From positions 1 through 63,368 of the forward strand of contig BJHG01000004.1 of NCBI GenBank assembly GCA_014191975.1: 63,368 nucleotides of DNA, in the 5' to 3' direction. The translations under genes were made by a program, and so were the position numbers. The stretch is from Methylococcaceae bacterium. Its GTDB lineage: Bacteria > Pseudomonadota > Gammaproteobacteria > Methylococcales > Methylomonadaceae. Below are positions 1 to 9,342 of the stretch, one piece after another; the first letter of the stretch is position 1; every line of letters starts with the position of its first letter. Under the pieces are notes generated by a model. It was given only the letters and a program-made list of their open reading frames with translations. It did no database searches and was not told the DNA's origin.

Positions 1-166
1 GGAAACCACCAAAACCAACAAAGGCTTAAAAGTGACTGTCGATATTCTCACTGGCGTTTATCTTACCGGAAAGAAATGTACTATTGATTTCATTAAAAAC
101 TCGGACATTGCTTTTGATGCTCATCTTCCAAAATGGAATTATCGTGTCGTTTTAAATCATTGCTAA
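1..166 (+). CDS. C-terminal 54 codons of an unidentified protein (5' end outside window)
   Basis: An open frame enters at the left edge (first full codon at base 2) and stops at TAA 164-166. The visible 54 residues are polar and beta-strand-like, with two cysteines: one in the middle (T-G-K-K-C-T) and one as the last residue (N-H-C). That would fit a small exported, disulfide-containing protein, but no family is recognised. The next gene's first ATG (133) lies inside this frame, so the two overlap by 34 bases if that start is right. Being cut by the window edge, its length and start are unknown. Confidence 0.5.
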   Translation, partial: ETTKTNKGLKVTVDILTGVYLTGKKCTIDFIKNSDIAFDAHLPKWNYRVVLNHC

Positions 167-626
167 TTCGGGATGTTATTTTTGACTGTATCCTAAGTTT
201 GTTAATTGGCTCTCTTTCTGGAAATGTTTTTGCGGCTTGCCCGGCATCAGCAGCAATGAGTGGCAAATATTCTGGCCAAGCCACTTATACAGAGTTAAAT
301 GGTAACTCCCTGGATGCTGTCGCTGAAAAGCTAATCATTTAATCATTGTTTCGTTCGACGGTAAAGGGACTGCTACAGTTAAAGGAAAAGCTACCCTGTC
401 ACTATATATTGAAGCTTCTCCAGGTGAAGCTGAAGTGAAAATACAATCAACGAGCCAGATTATGCCATATACTTTCGATAGCAAAAATTGCTCAATGCAA
501 GTACGGGGTGGTGGTGGTGATGATTATATAAACTTCGTTGTTGCCAATGCAGGAAATACACTATACGGAGTTAAGCGTGACCAAGAATTTCCGGGTGTTG
601 AGCGATATTTACTCACCAAACAATGA
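133..626 (+). pseudogene. Small secreted protein gene, frameshifted by an 8-bp tandem duplication
   Basis: Two adjacent frames make one protein. The first (133-342) has a signal-peptide-like hydrophobic stretch ending in V-F-A-A-C at about residues 32-36, then a strand-rich segment. It stops at TAA 340-342. The second frame is open from 327 and runs through S-F-D-G-K-G-T-A-T-V to TGA 624-626. At the join, TAATCATT occurs twice in tandem (332-339 and 340-347). Removing one copy restores a continuous frame reading L-I-I-V-S-F-D-G and a product of about 160 residues. The start is uncertain: ATG 133 overlaps the upstream gene, while TTG 160 or 199 would give a shorter leader. The family is not recognised. 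It could be a true pseudogene, a reversible slippage state or a sequence error. Confidence 0.6.
332..347 (+). repeat. 8-bp perfect tandem duplication causing a frameshift
   Basis: TAATCATT is repeated perfectly head to tail (332-339, 340-347). The second copy introduces the TAA that ends the first half of the surrounding gene and shifts the frame by 8 bases. Deleting one copy rejoins the two halves in frame. Confidence 0.85.
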
Positions 627-694
627 TGATTTAATTTGAGCCTTCAATGTTTTATAACGCACAGTAAACTTTAATCACCGAGAAAATAACGGAT

Positions 695-722
695 AGCCAA
701 AACAGGTACACTTGTTTTGGCT
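695..722 (+). other. 10-bp inverted repeat upstream of polA
   Basis: AGCCAAAACA (695-704) and TGTTTTGGCT (713-722) pair perfectly around an 8-base loop. No T-run follows, so it is not a standard intrinsic terminator. It lies 41 bases before the polA start, where it could be an operator, an mRNA leader hairpin or a weak terminator for the broken gene upstream. Confidence 0.4.
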
Positions 723-762
723 TACAATACGGGTCACGCTTAATTTTTTGGTTTAAAATTTC

Positions 763-3489
763 ATGACTTCTCCACTGATTCTTGTTGATGGTTCTTCGTT
801 TTTATATCGTGCTTTTCACGCTGTCCCGCCGCTAACAAATTCTAAAAGTGAACCGACCAATGCGATTTTGGGCGTATCGAATATGTTGCGAAAATTACTC
901 AATCAATATGACCCAGAATTTATTGCGGTGGTTTTTGACAGCGCGAGTAAAACATTTCGTCACGAGTTGTCAGTAGATTACAAAGCTAATCGAACCTCGA
1001 TGCCCATCGATTTAAAAAGCCAAGTGAAATCGTTATATGCGCTAATTCGAGCAATGGGAATTCCGTTAATTTCTGCATCGGGTGTTGAAGCAGATGATGT
1101 TTTGGGAGTTTTAGCGTGTTTTGGTGAGCGTGAAGGTTACGACGTTATTATCGCCACAGGTGATAAAGATATGGCGCAACTCGTCAACGACAAAATCACG
1201 CTCGAAGACACCATGAGTAAAACTAAACTCAATCCTGAAGGTGTATTTGAAAAATTTGGCGTACGCCCTAACCAGATTGCCGATTATTTAGCATTAGTTG
1301 GTGACAGTTCTGACAACATTGCGGGCGTGCCAAAAGTCGGCGCAAAAACGGCGGCGAAATGGCTCGCAGAATATGGAACGCTGGATAATTTAGTGATCCA
1401 CGCAGACAAAATCAAAGGCAAAGTCGGCGAAAATTTGCGTGAACATTTGCCCAATTTAGAACTTGCAAAAAAATTGACCGTCATTCGCTGTGATTTGGAT
1501 TTACCTTACAACATGGCGGATTTAAAACGCCGCCCAATTCATGATGAACAATTGAAAGAAATGCTGTCAGATTTGGGCTTTTTATCGTGGCTAAATGCAC
1601 TAAATAAAAATTCAACCAATACAAACGAAAAGCCATTTTTGAAAAAAGTTGAAGCAACTGAACCAACTGAAAATACTTCTACCGCCCATTACGATACGAT
1701 TCTAACCATGCCGAAACTTGACGCTTGGCTGGCACGTTTAGAAAAATCGGCGTTGATTGCTTTCGATACCGAAACGACGAGCTTGGATTATACGAAAGCA
1801 GAAATTGTGGGTTTGTCGTTTGCTGTTCAAACGGGCGAAGCCGCGTATTTACCGCTCGCACATACTTATCCCGATGCACCCATACAGTTAAATCGTTCCG
1901 AAGTTTTAGAAAAACTGCGTCCACTTTTAGAAAGTTCAATGCACTTAAAAGTCGGGCAAAATCTCAAATACGATTATCACGTTTTAGCAAATCATGGCGT
2001 GACGTTGCGAGGAATTGCGCATGACACAATGATTGCTTCGTATGTTTTAGACAGCACAGGTAAACACAATTTAGATTATCTAGCGCAAAAATACCTGAAT
2101 TTGAAAACGATTCGCTTTGAAGACGTTGCGGGTAAAAAAGGGGTCAAACAACTTAATTTTTCTGAAGTTTCAATTGATGTGGCAACACGTTACGCCGCCG
2201 AAGATGCCGATGTTTGTGTACGCTTGCATCATGCATTGCAAGCAAAATTACAAGCTGAACCGTCAATCTCACGCCTTTATAATACGTTAGAAATGCCATT
2301 GATAAACGTTCTAGCGCGAATTGAACGGAACGGTGTTTTGATTGATGATGATTTGTTGGCGCATCAAAGCTTGGAACTCACGCAGCAAATCATGAGTTTA
2401 GAGCAACAAGCCCATGATTTAGCGGGACACAGTTTTAATTTAGGTTCACCAAAACAAATTCAAACGATTTTGTATGAGCAACTTAACTTACCCATTTTGA
2501 AACGCACACCAAAAGGTCAGCCTTCAACCGATGAATCTGTGCTGCAAGAATTGGCAGAAAACTATGAAATTGCCGTTGTGTTGATTGAGCATCGTAGTTT
2601 AAGTAAACTCAAATCGACTTACATTGATAAATTGCCCCAACAAATCAGTGTTAAAACAGGGCGCATTCATACGTCTTACAATCAAGTTGTAACGGTGACA
2701 GGGCGTTTATCGTCATCAGATCCGAATTTACAAAATATCCCGATTCGCAGTGCAGAAGGTCGAAAAATTCGTCAAGCCTTTGTTGCGCCTGATGGCTACA
2801 AAATTGTTGCGGCAGATTATTCACAAATAGAATTACGAATTATGGCGCATTTAGCGCAAGACGCCGGCTTAATTACCGCATTTCAAAATGGTGAAGATAT
2901 TCACCGCGCGACCGCCTCGGAAGTTTTCAATGTGCCGCTAAATGAAGTCAGCAATGAATTCCGCCGCAATGCGAAAGCGATTAACTTTGGGCTGATTTAT
3001 GGGATGTCAGCGTTTGGTTTAGCGAAACAATTGGATATTTCACGCACTGATGCACAAACCTATATCAATGCGTATTTTGACCGTTATCCAAACGTCAAAA
3101 AATACATGAACGAAACGAAAATCTTGGCGAAAGAACAAGGCTTTGTGGAAACGCTTTTTGGTCGACGTTTATATTTGCCAGAGATTGATTCACGGAATCC
3201 GATGTTACGTCAATATGCTGAACGCACAGCAATTAACGCGCCAATGCAAGGCACAGCGGCGGATATTATTAAACGGGCAATGTTAAAAGTTGATGCGTGG
3301 CTTTTAGATGAAAATGTTGATGTAAAAATGATTATGCAAGTTCACGATGAATTAGTGTTTGAAGTGAAGACAGAACAAATCGACAGTGCGATTGAAAAGA
3401 TTAAAACGTTGATGAATGGTGCGGCAGAATTGATAGTGCCGTTGATTGTCGATGTTGGTGTGGGTAATAATTGGGATGAAGCGCATTAA
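763..3489 (+). CDS. polA: DNA polymerase I
   Basis: Repair and Okazaki-fragment processing polymerase of 908 residues, the usual full length. The N-terminal 5'-3' flap exonuclease domain (about 1-290) carries the VEADDVLG and TGDKDMAQLV motifs. The proofreading domain (about 315-510) keeps the metal-binding D-T-E motif near residue 335, so proofreading should be active. In the polymerase domain, motif A (D-Y-S-Q-I-E-L-R) is near 685, motif B (R-R-N-A-K-A-I-N-F-G) near 735 and motif C (V-H-D-E-L) near 860. It is monocistronic: the 136 bases upstream hold an inverted repeat, and the convergent fabI ends 26 bases past its stop. Nothing is missing or truncated. Confidence 0.98.
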   Translation: MTSPLILVDGSSFLYRAFHAVPPLTNSKSEPTNAILGVSNMLRKLLNQYDPEFIAVVFDSASKTFRHELSVDYKANRTSMPIDLKSQVKSLYALIRAMGIPLISASGVEADDVLGVLACFGEREGYDVIIATGDKDMAQLVNDKITLEDTMSKTKLNPEGVFEKFGVRPNQIADYLALVGDSSDNIAGVPKVGAKTAAKWLAEYGTLDNLVIHADKIKGKVGENLREHLPNLELAKKLTVIRCDLDLPYNMADLKRRPIHDEQLKEMLSDLGFLSWLNALNKNSTNTNEKPFLKKVEATEPTENTSTAHYDTILTMPKLDAWLARLEKSALIAFDTETTSLDYTKAEIVGLSFAVQTGEAAYLPLAHTYPDAPIQLNRSEVLEKLRPLLESSMHLKVGQNLKYDYHVLANHGVTLRGIAHDTMIASYVLDSTGKHNLDYLAQKYLNLKTIRFEDVAGKKGVKQLNFSEVSIDVATRYAAEDADVCVRLHHALQAKLQAEPSISRLYNTLEMPLINVLARIERNGVLIDDDLLAHQSLELTQQIMSLEQQAHDLAGHSFNLGSPKQIQTILYEQLNLPILKRTPKGQPSTDESVLQELAENYEIAVVLIEHRSLSKLKSTYIDKLPQQISVKTGRIHTSYNQVVTVTGRLSSSDPNLQNIPIRSAEGRKIRQAFVAPDGYKIVAADYSQIELRIMAHLAQDAGLITAFQNGEDIHRATASEVFNVPLNEVSNEFRRNAKAINFGLIYGMSAFGLAKQLDISRTDAQTYINAYFDRYPNVKKYMNETKILAKEQGFVETLFGRRLYLPEIDSRNPMLRQYAERTAINAPMQGTAADIIKRAMLKVDAWLLDENVDVKMIMQVHDELVFEVKTEQIDSAIEKIKTLMNGAAELIVPLIVDVGVGNNWDEAH

Positions 3490-3514
3490 TAATGCGCTCC
3501 TAAACCACTATGAA

Positions 3515-4297
3515 TTACGCAGCGGCTAAACCCATAATGTTGTAACCACAATCAACATAAGTCAGTTCGCCTGTAATGCCTGACGCTAAATCAGAACATA
3601 AAAACGCGGCTGCATTGCCAACTTCTTCAATACTAACGTTCTTTTTCAATGGCGAAGCATCTGCCGCTTTATTCAACATTGCCTTGAAATCGTTAATGCC
3701 AGAAGCGGCTAACGTTCTAATTGGACCAGCTGAAATTGCATTAACGCGCGTGCCTTCTGCACCCAATGAAACTGCCATATAACGCACATTCGCTTCTAAA
3801 CTCGCTTTGGCTACGCCCATCACGTTGTAATTTGGAATAGCACGTTCTGCCCCCAAATAACTCAACGTCAATAATGAACCATTACGTCCTTGCATCATTG
3901 AACGACCCGCTTTTGCCAACGCGGTGAAACTGTAAGAACTCACATCGTGTGCAATACGGAAGTTGTCGCGGGTTGTGGCGTTCACATAATCACCATCTAA
4001 TGCCTCACGCGGCGCAAAGGCTACCGAATGTACGATGCAATCTAAACCGTCCCAATGCTTGCTGAGCTCAACAAAAACATTATCAATATGGTCATCAAAC
4101 TGCACATCACATTCAACAATGATTGATGAATCACATTCAGCGGCTAATTTTTCAACACGTCCACGAATTTTTTCAGTTTGATAAGTGAACGCAAGTTCAG
4201 CACCTTCGCGACGCATTGCTTGAGCAATTCCCCAAGCGATAGAACGCTCGCTGATTAATCCTACAATCAATACTTTTTTGCCTTGCATAAAAGCCAT
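3515..4297 (-). CDS. fabI: Enoyl-[acyl-carrier-protein] reductase (NADH), FabI
   Basis: Performs the last reduction of each fatty-acid elongation cycle (trans-2-enoyl-ACP to acyl-ACP with NADH). It is a short-chain dehydrogenase fold: N-terminal [11 protein letters not shown] nucleotide loop, FabI-type catalytic Tyr-x6-Lys (Y-N-V-M-G-V-A-K), then A-G-P-I-R-T-L-A. I chose the ATG at 4297 (260 residues, start M-A-F-M-Q-G-K-K) because an AGGAG lies 8 bases before it; the ATG at 4303 would sit only 2 bases from that site. It follows slyD on the same strand, 27 bases downstream, and probably shares its transcript. It converges with polA. Confidence 0.96.
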   Translation of the reverse strand: MAFMQGKKVLIVGLISERSIAWGIAQAMRREGAELAFTYQTEKIRGRVEKLAAECDSSIIVECDVQFDDHIDNVFVELSKHWDGLDCIVHSVAFAPREALDGDYVNATTRDNFRIAHDVSSYSFTALAKAGRSMMQGRNGSLLTLSYLGAERAIPNYNVMGVAKASLEANVRYMAVSLGAEGTRVNAISAGPIRTLAASGINDFKAMLNKAADASPLKKNVSIEEVGNAAAFLCSDLASGITGELTYVDCGYNIMGLAAA

Positions 4298-4324
4298 AAA
4301 CATTACTCCTGAAAATTAAAACGA

Positions 4325-4810
4325 TTAGTGATGATGTCCGCCAGCACCGTGAATATGACCGTGTTCAATTTCTTCTGCGCTCGCATCACGCACGTCAACC
4401 ACTTCAATATCAAAATGTAATGGCATTCCTGCTAATGGATGATTACCGTCAATAGTGACATTTTCAGCATCGACAGCCACAACCGTTACAATTCCAGGGC
4501 CTTCACTTACGTCAGCGTGGAACTGCATTCCAACTTCAATGTTATCAATCCCGTCAAACATTTCGCGTGAAACAACTTGAACACGATCTTCAAAAACTAG
4601 CCCATAAGCGTCTGATGCGGGGATGTGTGCATTGAATTTGTCACCTGTATTTCTACCGTGTAATGCGTTTTCTAAACCTGAAATAATACTGCCTGTGCCG
4701 TGTAAATAAGCAAGTGGCTCACCACTTTCAATTGAACTATCAATCACTTCACCAGCATCGTTTGTAAGAGTGTAATGAATTGAAACCGCTGTATTGTTCT
4801 TAATTTGCAT
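4325..4810 (-). CDS. slyD: FKBP-type peptidyl-prolyl isomerase, SlyD-like
   Basis: Cytoplasmic prolyl isomerase/chaperone of 161 residues. The FKBP half (residues 1-70, with G-T-G-S-I-I-S-G-L-E) is interrupted by the insert-in-flap chaperone domain (about 70-130) and closes with H-F-D-I-E-V-V-D-V-R. The C-terminus is a short histidine-rich tail (H-G-H-I-H-G-A-G-G-H-H-H). In E. coli SlyD the longer metal-binding tail serves nickel delivery; here it is much shorter and cysteine-free, so a metallochaperone role is less certain. It is the first gene of a likely two-gene unit with fabI. The 255 bases upstream, to anmK, are non-coding. Confidence 0.9.
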   Translation of the reverse strand: MQIKNNTAVSIHYTLTNDAGEVIDSSIESGEPLAYLHGTGSIISGLENALHGRNTGDKFNAHIPASDAYGLVFEDRVQVVSREMFDGIDNIEVGMQFHADVSEGPGIVTVVAVDAENVTIDGNHPLAGMPLHFDIEVVDVRDASAEEIEHGHIHGAGGHHH

Positions 4811-5065
4811 TTTAAAACCTTTAGTTTGTTAGATAAATAAGTGAATATGATAAAGGCTAAAATTCGATTTGTCTGAAAAATATCTGCAAAATATACGCCT
4901 GGATTTACCGGGTTTTACCTAAACGGAATGCTCAAATTCTTCCCGTGACAAAAAAATAAAGCACGCGCAATACCATTTAATAGCAGTCTACGTTGCACCA
5001 ACTGCAACTTTTCGATTTAATACGTTAATAACTGTAACAATGACAAACCATTTTAGATTTGAATA

Positions 5066-6178
5066 ATGTCGCCTTCTGAACTTTATATTGGCTTAATGTC
5101 TGGCACAAGCATCGATGGAATTGATGCTGCGTTGGTAAATTTAAGTGACGACAACGTCGAACTTGTCGCGTTTGAGTATTTGCCTTTTTCACATGAAATT
5201 CAAATTGAATTGCAAAAATTAAGTGCGCCGAATGCTCAAATTTATTTACAAAATTATGGCGAAATGGATACTCGTTTAGCGAATTGGTTTGTGCGTGCTG
5301 TAAAAACACTGCTAAGTAAACAACAACTTTCACCGACTGAAATCATTGCGATTGGAAGTCATGGACAAACGGTTTATCACTCGCCTTCAGGACAATATCC
5401 GTTTTCGTTGCAAATTGGCGACCCAAATTACATTGCTGAACAAACAGGAATTACAACGGTTGCAGATTTTCGTCGCCGTGACTTAGCTGTTGGTGGGCAA
5501 GGTGCACCACTTGTCCCCGCATTTCATAAGGCCGTGTTTCATTGCAAAAATGAAACACGTTGCATTGTTAATATCGGAGGAATTGCCAATATTACTGTTT
5601 TGTCTGCGAATGAAGATATACCCGTTTTAGGCTTTGATACTGGGGCAGGTAATATTTTATTGAATCAATGGACACTACAGCACTTAAACAAAAGTTATGA
5701 CCAAAATGGTGCATGGGCAAATACAGGCGTGGTAAATTTTGAGCTGGTTAATTGCTTAAAAAAAGAACCTTATTTCCACGCATCACCACCGAAAAGTACG
5801 GGTGTAGATTATTTCTCATTGGCATGGCTCGAATCGAAATGCAATTTAAGTCATTATTTACCTGAAGATGTGCAAGCGAGTTTGTGTTATTTAACCGCGA
5901 TAACAATTTGTGATGCCATTGTGAAGTTTGCACCAGAAACAACACGAATTTTAGTTTGTGGTGGCGGTGTGCATAATGTGTATTTAATGAATTTATTGAT
6001 TACCAATGCACCCTGCCCTGTCCAATCAACTTCTGATTTCGGTTTGCATCCTGATCATGTTGAAGCGATTGCATTTGCGTGGTTAGCGAAACAAACGCTG
6101 AATCAAAAAACAGGGAATTTGGAATCGGTAACAGGTGCCAATCGTCCTGTTATTTTAGGTGGCATTTATCAATATTAA
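5066..6178 (+). CDS. anmK: Anhydro-N-acetylmuramic acid kinase
   Basis: Phosphorylates and opens 1,6-anhydro-MurNAc released from the cell wall to give MurNAc-6-phosphate, a step in peptidoglycan recycling. It has 370 residues, typical for the family. Diagnostic motifs are G-L-M-S-G-T-S-I-D-G-I-D at the N-terminus, D-F-R-R-R-D-L-A-V-G-G-Q-G-A-P-L-V in the middle and G-F-D-T-G-A-G-N-I-L, in the sugar-kinase/Hsp70 ATPase fold. It lies divergent from slyD and 86 bases before glnS. Two further recycling genes, mpl and murU, are elsewhere in the window. Confidence 0.95.
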   Translation: MSPSELYIGLMSGTSIDGIDAALVNLSDDNVELVAFEYLPFSHEIQIELQKLSAPNAQIYLQNYGEMDTRLANWFVRAVKTLLSKQQLSPTEIIAIGSHGQTVYHSPSGQYPFSLQIGDPNYIAEQTGITTVADFRRRDLAVGGQGAPLVPAFHKAVFHCKNETRCIVNIGGIANITVLSANEDIPVLGFDTGAGNILLNQWTLQHLNKSYDQNGAWANTGVVNFELVNCLKKEPYFHASPPKSTGVDYFSLAWLESKCNLSHYLPEDVQASLCYLTAITICDAIVKFAPETTRILVCGGGVHNVYLMNLLITNAPCPVQSTSDFGLHPDHVEAIAFAWLAKQTLNQKTGNLESVTGANRPVILGGIYQY

Positions 6179-6264
6179 TGAAAAATTTTTGGCGCGTTTT
6201 CTGCTGTATTAGCCTTTTGAGATTCTTTTACCATAAACCCATAACTTTCTATTTTTAAAAAACT

Positions 6265-7926
6265 ATGCAGACTCCAGAAACAATGTTGTCGGCGAATTTC
6301 ATTCGTCAAATTATTACTAGCGATTTAGCTGCAAACAAAAATAATGGCAAAATCGCCACCCGTTTTCCACCCGAACCGAATGGTTATTTACACATCGGTC
6401 ACGCAAAATCGATTTGTTTAAATTTTGCTACGGCGTTAGAAAATAACGGCACTTGTAATTTGCGTTTCGACGATACCAATCCTGAAAAAGAAAGTGTCGA
6501 ATACATGGAATCCATCAAACGCGACGTGGCGTGGCTGGGTTTTGAATGGTCAGAATTGCGTCATGCGTCGGATTATTTTGAGCAACTTTATCAATATGCG
6601 GTCGAATTGATTGAAAAAAATTTGGCGTATGTGGACAGTTTGTCGGCGGAAGAAATTCGCCTTTATCGCGGTACATTGACGCAAGCGGGCAAAGAAAGTC
6701 CAAATCGCAATCGTTCGATTGACGAAAATTTAGATTTATTTGCGCGAATGCGAGCGGGTGAATTTGCTGATGGACAATTTGTGTTGCGTGCCAAAATCGA
6801 TATGGCTTCGCCCAATATGAATATGCGCGATCCCGCGATTTATCGAATTCGCCGTGTGCATCATCAACGCACGGGGGATGCATGGTGCATTTACCCGATG
6901 TACGATTACACGCATTGTATTTCTGACGCGATTGAAGGCATTACGCATTCGCTTTGCACGTTGGAATTTGCCGATCATCGCCCGCTTTATGATTGGGTTT
7001 TGGAGCAATTACAAACGCCGTGTCATCCGCAACAAATTGAATTTGCGCGGTTGCAATTGGAATACACGATTGTTAGCAAACGAAAATTGAATCAACTCGT
7101 GACTGAAAAACACGTTTTTGGCTGGGACGATCCACGTTTACCGACGCTCGCGGGTTTGCGTCGCGCCGGTTTTACGCCGCAAGCGATTAAAGATTTTTGT
7201 GAGCGAATCGGCATTACGAAACAAAATTCGTGGATTGAAATGGGTGTGTTGGAATACTGCATTCGTGAAGACTTAAACGTGAATGCATTCCGTGCGATGG
7301 CTGTTTTAGAGCCATTGCGTGTCGTCATTACCAATTATCCAGACAATAAAATCGAAAATTTAGAAGTCAGCAATCATCCACAACGTGAAGAACTCGGCAA
7401 GCGAATTGTGCCATTTTCAAAAACGATTTTGATTGAATGTGACGATTTTTCTGAAAATCCACCACCAAAATACAAGCGTTTAAGCGTTGGTGAAGAAGTA
7501 CGCTTGCGTGGTTCGTATGTGATTCGGTGTGACGAAGTAATTAAAAATGCGGACGGCGAAATTGTCGAATTGCGATGCAGTTATGACCAAAATACGTTGG
7601 GGAAAAATCCCGAAGGGCGCAAAGCGAAAGGCGTAATTCATTGGGTGTCTGAAGCGCAATCGCACGCGGCAGAAATTCGATTGTACGATAGATTGTTTAC
7701 CGTACCGCAACCCGATAGCGAAGAAAACTTTTTAGACGTGGTCAATCCGAATTCGTTACAAACTCTGAACTTGTGCCGCGTGGAAGCCAGTTTAAAAACT
7801 GCAACCTTAGAAAATCGTTATCAATTTGAGCGCACAGGTTATTTCTGTTTAGACACAGAAAGTACGCCAGAAAAATTGGTGTTCAATCGCACTGCAACAT
7901 TGCGTGACAACGGGCAAAAGGATTAG
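6265..7926 (+). CDS. glnS: Glutaminyl-tRNA synthetase
   Basis: Class I aminoacyl-tRNA synthetase (553 residues) charging tRNA-Gln. The HIGH signature is [11 protein letters not shown] near residue 37, and the KMSKS equivalent is I-V-S-K-R-K near residue 268. Between them is D-D-T-N-P-E-K-E, typical of GlnRS. The C-terminal anticodon-binding beta-barrels are complete. GlnS in this form is a gamma/betaproteobacterial trait, which supports the taxonomic guess. ATG 6265 is preceded by an A-rich stretch with no clear Shine-Dalgarno. The 106 bases after its stop hold the hps promoter and leader. Confidence 0.97.
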   Translation: MQTPETMLSANFIRQIITSDLAANKNNGKIATRFPPEPNGYLHIGHAKSICLNFATALENNGTCNLRFDDTNPEKESVEYMESIKRDVAWLGFEWSELRHASDYFEQLYQYAVELIEKNLAYVDSLSAEEIRLYRGTLTQAGKESPNRNRSIDENLDLFARMRAGEFADGQFVLRAKIDMASPNMNMRDPAIYRIRRVHHQRTGDAWCIYPMYDYTHCISDAIEGITHSLCTLEFADHRPLYDWVLEQLQTPCHPQQIEFARLQLEYTIVSKRKLNQLVTEKHVFGWDDPRLPTLAGLRRAGFTPQAIKDFCERIGITKQNSWIEMGVLEYCIREDLNVNAFRAMAVLEPLRVVITNYPDNKIENLEVSNHPQREELGKRIVPFSKTILIECDDFSENPPPKYKRLSVGEEVRLRGSYVIRCDEVIKNADGEIVELRCSYDQNTLGKNPEGRKAKGVIHWVSEAQSHAAEIRLYDRLFTVPQPDSEENFLDVVNPNSLQTLNLCRVEASLKTATLENRYQFERTGYFCLDTESTPEKLVFNRTATLRDNGQKD

Positions 7927-7939
7927 GGTGTATTTTGCA

Positions 7940-7969
7940 TTGACATAGCTACCCCTTGTACCTTAAAGT
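7940..7969 (+). promoter_or_regulatory. Candidate sigma-70 promoter for hps-phi
   Basis: TTGACA (7940-7945) matches the -35 consensus exactly. It is followed after 18 bases by TAAAGT (7964-7969), a fair -10. The predicted transcript would have a leader of about 55 bases before the strong GGAG ribosome-binding site (8021-8023 region) of hps. An exact -35 fits high expression of the formaldehyde-fixing enzymes. Confidence 0.5.
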
Positions 7970-8032
7970 TAGCCCCGCATAAATTAGCGTAACAATTTTA
8001 ACAATAACTATAACTTTTTTGGAGTGTACATC

Positions 8033-8674
8033 ATGGCAAAACCATTGATTCAAATGGCATTAGATTCATTAGATTTCGACGCAACTATTTCATTAGCAAA
8101 ACAAGTCGCACCATTCGTGGATATTTTCGAAATTGGCACACCTTGCATCAAACACAATGGTGTAAACTTAGTAAAAGCGTTGCGTGCAGAATTCCCAGAT
8201 AAATTATTGTTAGTTGACTTAAAAACAATGGACGCTGGCGAATACGAAGCAACTCCTTTCTACGCAGCTGGTGCGGACATTTGTACAGTATTAGGTGTTT
8301 CTGGCTTGGCAACTTGCAAAGGTTTTATCAAAGCGGCTAATGCACATGGTGCAGAAGCTCAAATCGATTTAATCAACGTTGATGACAAAGCGACTTGCGC
8401 TCGTGAAACTGTAGCGGCTGGCGCACAAGTTATCGGCATTCACACTGGTTTAGATGCACAAGCTGCTGGTGATACACCATTTTATGATTTGAACTTGATT
8501 GCTGGTTTGAACTTAGGTGTTCGTATTTCAGTTGCTGGCGGTATCAACGCTAAAACTGTTCAAGACGTAGTTCGTGCAGGCGCAAACATTATCGTTGTTG
8601 GCGCGGCAATTTACGGTGCAGCATCACCTGCTGAATCAGCTCGTGAAATTCGTGAATTAGTTGACGCTGTTTAA
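8033..8674 (+). CDS. hps: 3-hexulose-6-phosphate synthase
   Basis: Aldol condensation of formaldehyde with D-ribulose-5-phosphate to D-arabino-3-hexulose-6-phosphate, the fixation step of the RuMP cycle. It has 213 residues in an orotidine-decarboxylase-like beta/alpha barrel. The active-site motif is D-L-K-T-M-D, and the phosphate-binding end is V-A-G-G-I-N-A-K-T followed by I-I-V-V-G-A-A-I. I chose ATG 8033 (M-A-K-P-L-I-Q-M), since GGAG lies 9 bases upstream and the GTG at 8024 would overlap it. phi follows 13 bases later. Codons are visibly more uniform than in neighbours, as expected for a highly expressed gene. Confidence 0.97.
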   Translation: MAKPLIQMALDSLDFDATISLAKQVAPFVDIFEIGTPCIKHNGVNLVKALRAEFPDKLLLVDLKTMDAGEYEATPFYAAGADICTVLGVSGLATCKGFIKAANAHGAEAQIDLINVDDKATCARETVAAGAQVIGIHTGLDAQAAGDTPFYDLNLIAGLNLGVRISVAGGINAKTVQDVVRAGANIIVVGAAIYGAASPAESAREIRELVDAV

Positions 8675-8687
8675 TTAAGGAACTTTT

Positions 8688-9221
8688 ATGCACCAACAGC
8701 TTATCTTAGATAAAATCACAGGAATCCTCGAAGCAACTGAGGAATCGTATGATGAAAAACTCACAGCTATGCTCGACGAAGCTGATCGCATTTTTATTGC
8801 GGGCGCGGGTCGGTCAAAACTGGTCGGCAATTTCTTTGCGATGCGGTTGGTGCATGGTGGTTATAACGTCAATGTTGTTGGTGAAATCGTTACCCCAAGC
8901 ATTAAAGCTGGTGATTTATTAATTATAATTTCGGGTTCAGGCGAAACAGAACAGTTAGTTGCGTTCACTAAAAATGCGAAAAAAATTGGCGCGAAAATCA
9001 TGTTGATTTCTGCACAATCCAAATCGACAATTGGTGATATGGCTGACGGTTTATTTCAAATTGGAAAGTCTGATTTATACGGAAAAGTCGTTGGAATGCC
9101 AATGGGAACTGTTTTCGAACTTTCAACATTAGTCTTCTTAGAATCCACAATTTCTCACATTATTCATGAGAAAGGCATTCCAGAAGAAATCATGCGCTTA
9201 AGACATGCTAATTTAGAATAA
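8688..9221 (+). CDS. phi: 6-phospho-3-hexuloisomerase
   Basis: Isomerises hexulose-6-phosphate to fructose-6-phosphate, the second RuMP step. It is a 177-residue single SIS (sugar isomerase) domain. Visible signatures are G-A-G-R-S-K-L-V-G-N-F-F-A-M-R-L at about 40-55 and I-I-I-S-G-S-G-E-T near 85-93. It lies directly downstream of hps and is presumably cotranscribed and translated from the AAGGA before its ATG. A strong intrinsic terminator follows, so hps-phi form their own unit, separate from transketolase. Confidence 0.96.
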   Translation: MHQQLILDKITGILEATEESYDEKLTAMLDEADRIFIAGAGRSKLVGNFFAMRLVHGGYNVNVVGEIVTPSIKAGDLLIIISGSGETEQLVAFTKNAKKIGAKIMLISAQSKSTIGDMADGLFQIGKSDLYGKVVGMPMGTVFELSTLVFLESTISHIIHEKGIPEEIMRLRHANLE

Positions 9222-9232
9222 AAATAGAGTTT

Positions 9233-9263
9233 AAAGCGAATGATTTTAGTCATTCGCTTTTTT
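9233..9263 (+). terminator. Intrinsic terminator after phi
   Basis: A perfect 11-bp stem, AAAGCGAATGA (9233-9243) with TCATTCGCTTT (9250-9260), has a 6-base loop and runs into T's (9258-9263). It lies 12 bases past the phi stop. Confidence 0.88.
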
Positions 9264-9280
9264 ACGTCAGAATATATTGG

Positions 9281-9317
9281 TTGCACTATTGAAGAAGTTT
9301 AGTAGTGCAATTTTTTT
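9281..9317 (+). terminator. Second terminator-like hairpin, inside the tkt leader
   Basis: TTGCACTA (9281-9288) pairs with TAGTGCAA (9303-9310) around a 14-base loop, followed by seven T's (9311-9317). Only 25 bases separate the T-run from the tkt start, too few for a promoter. A transcript reaching tkt must therefore read through it, which makes it a candidate attenuator rather than a plain terminator. Confidence 0.6.
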
Positions 9318-9342
9318 AACAGATACCACAAAAGGAGAGAAG

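Noticed and set aside
9277-9342. Longer N-terminus for transketolase starting at 9277
   Set aside because: It would translate through the leader hairpin and T-run; the ATG at 9343 has an excellent ribosome-binding site and matches the family start.
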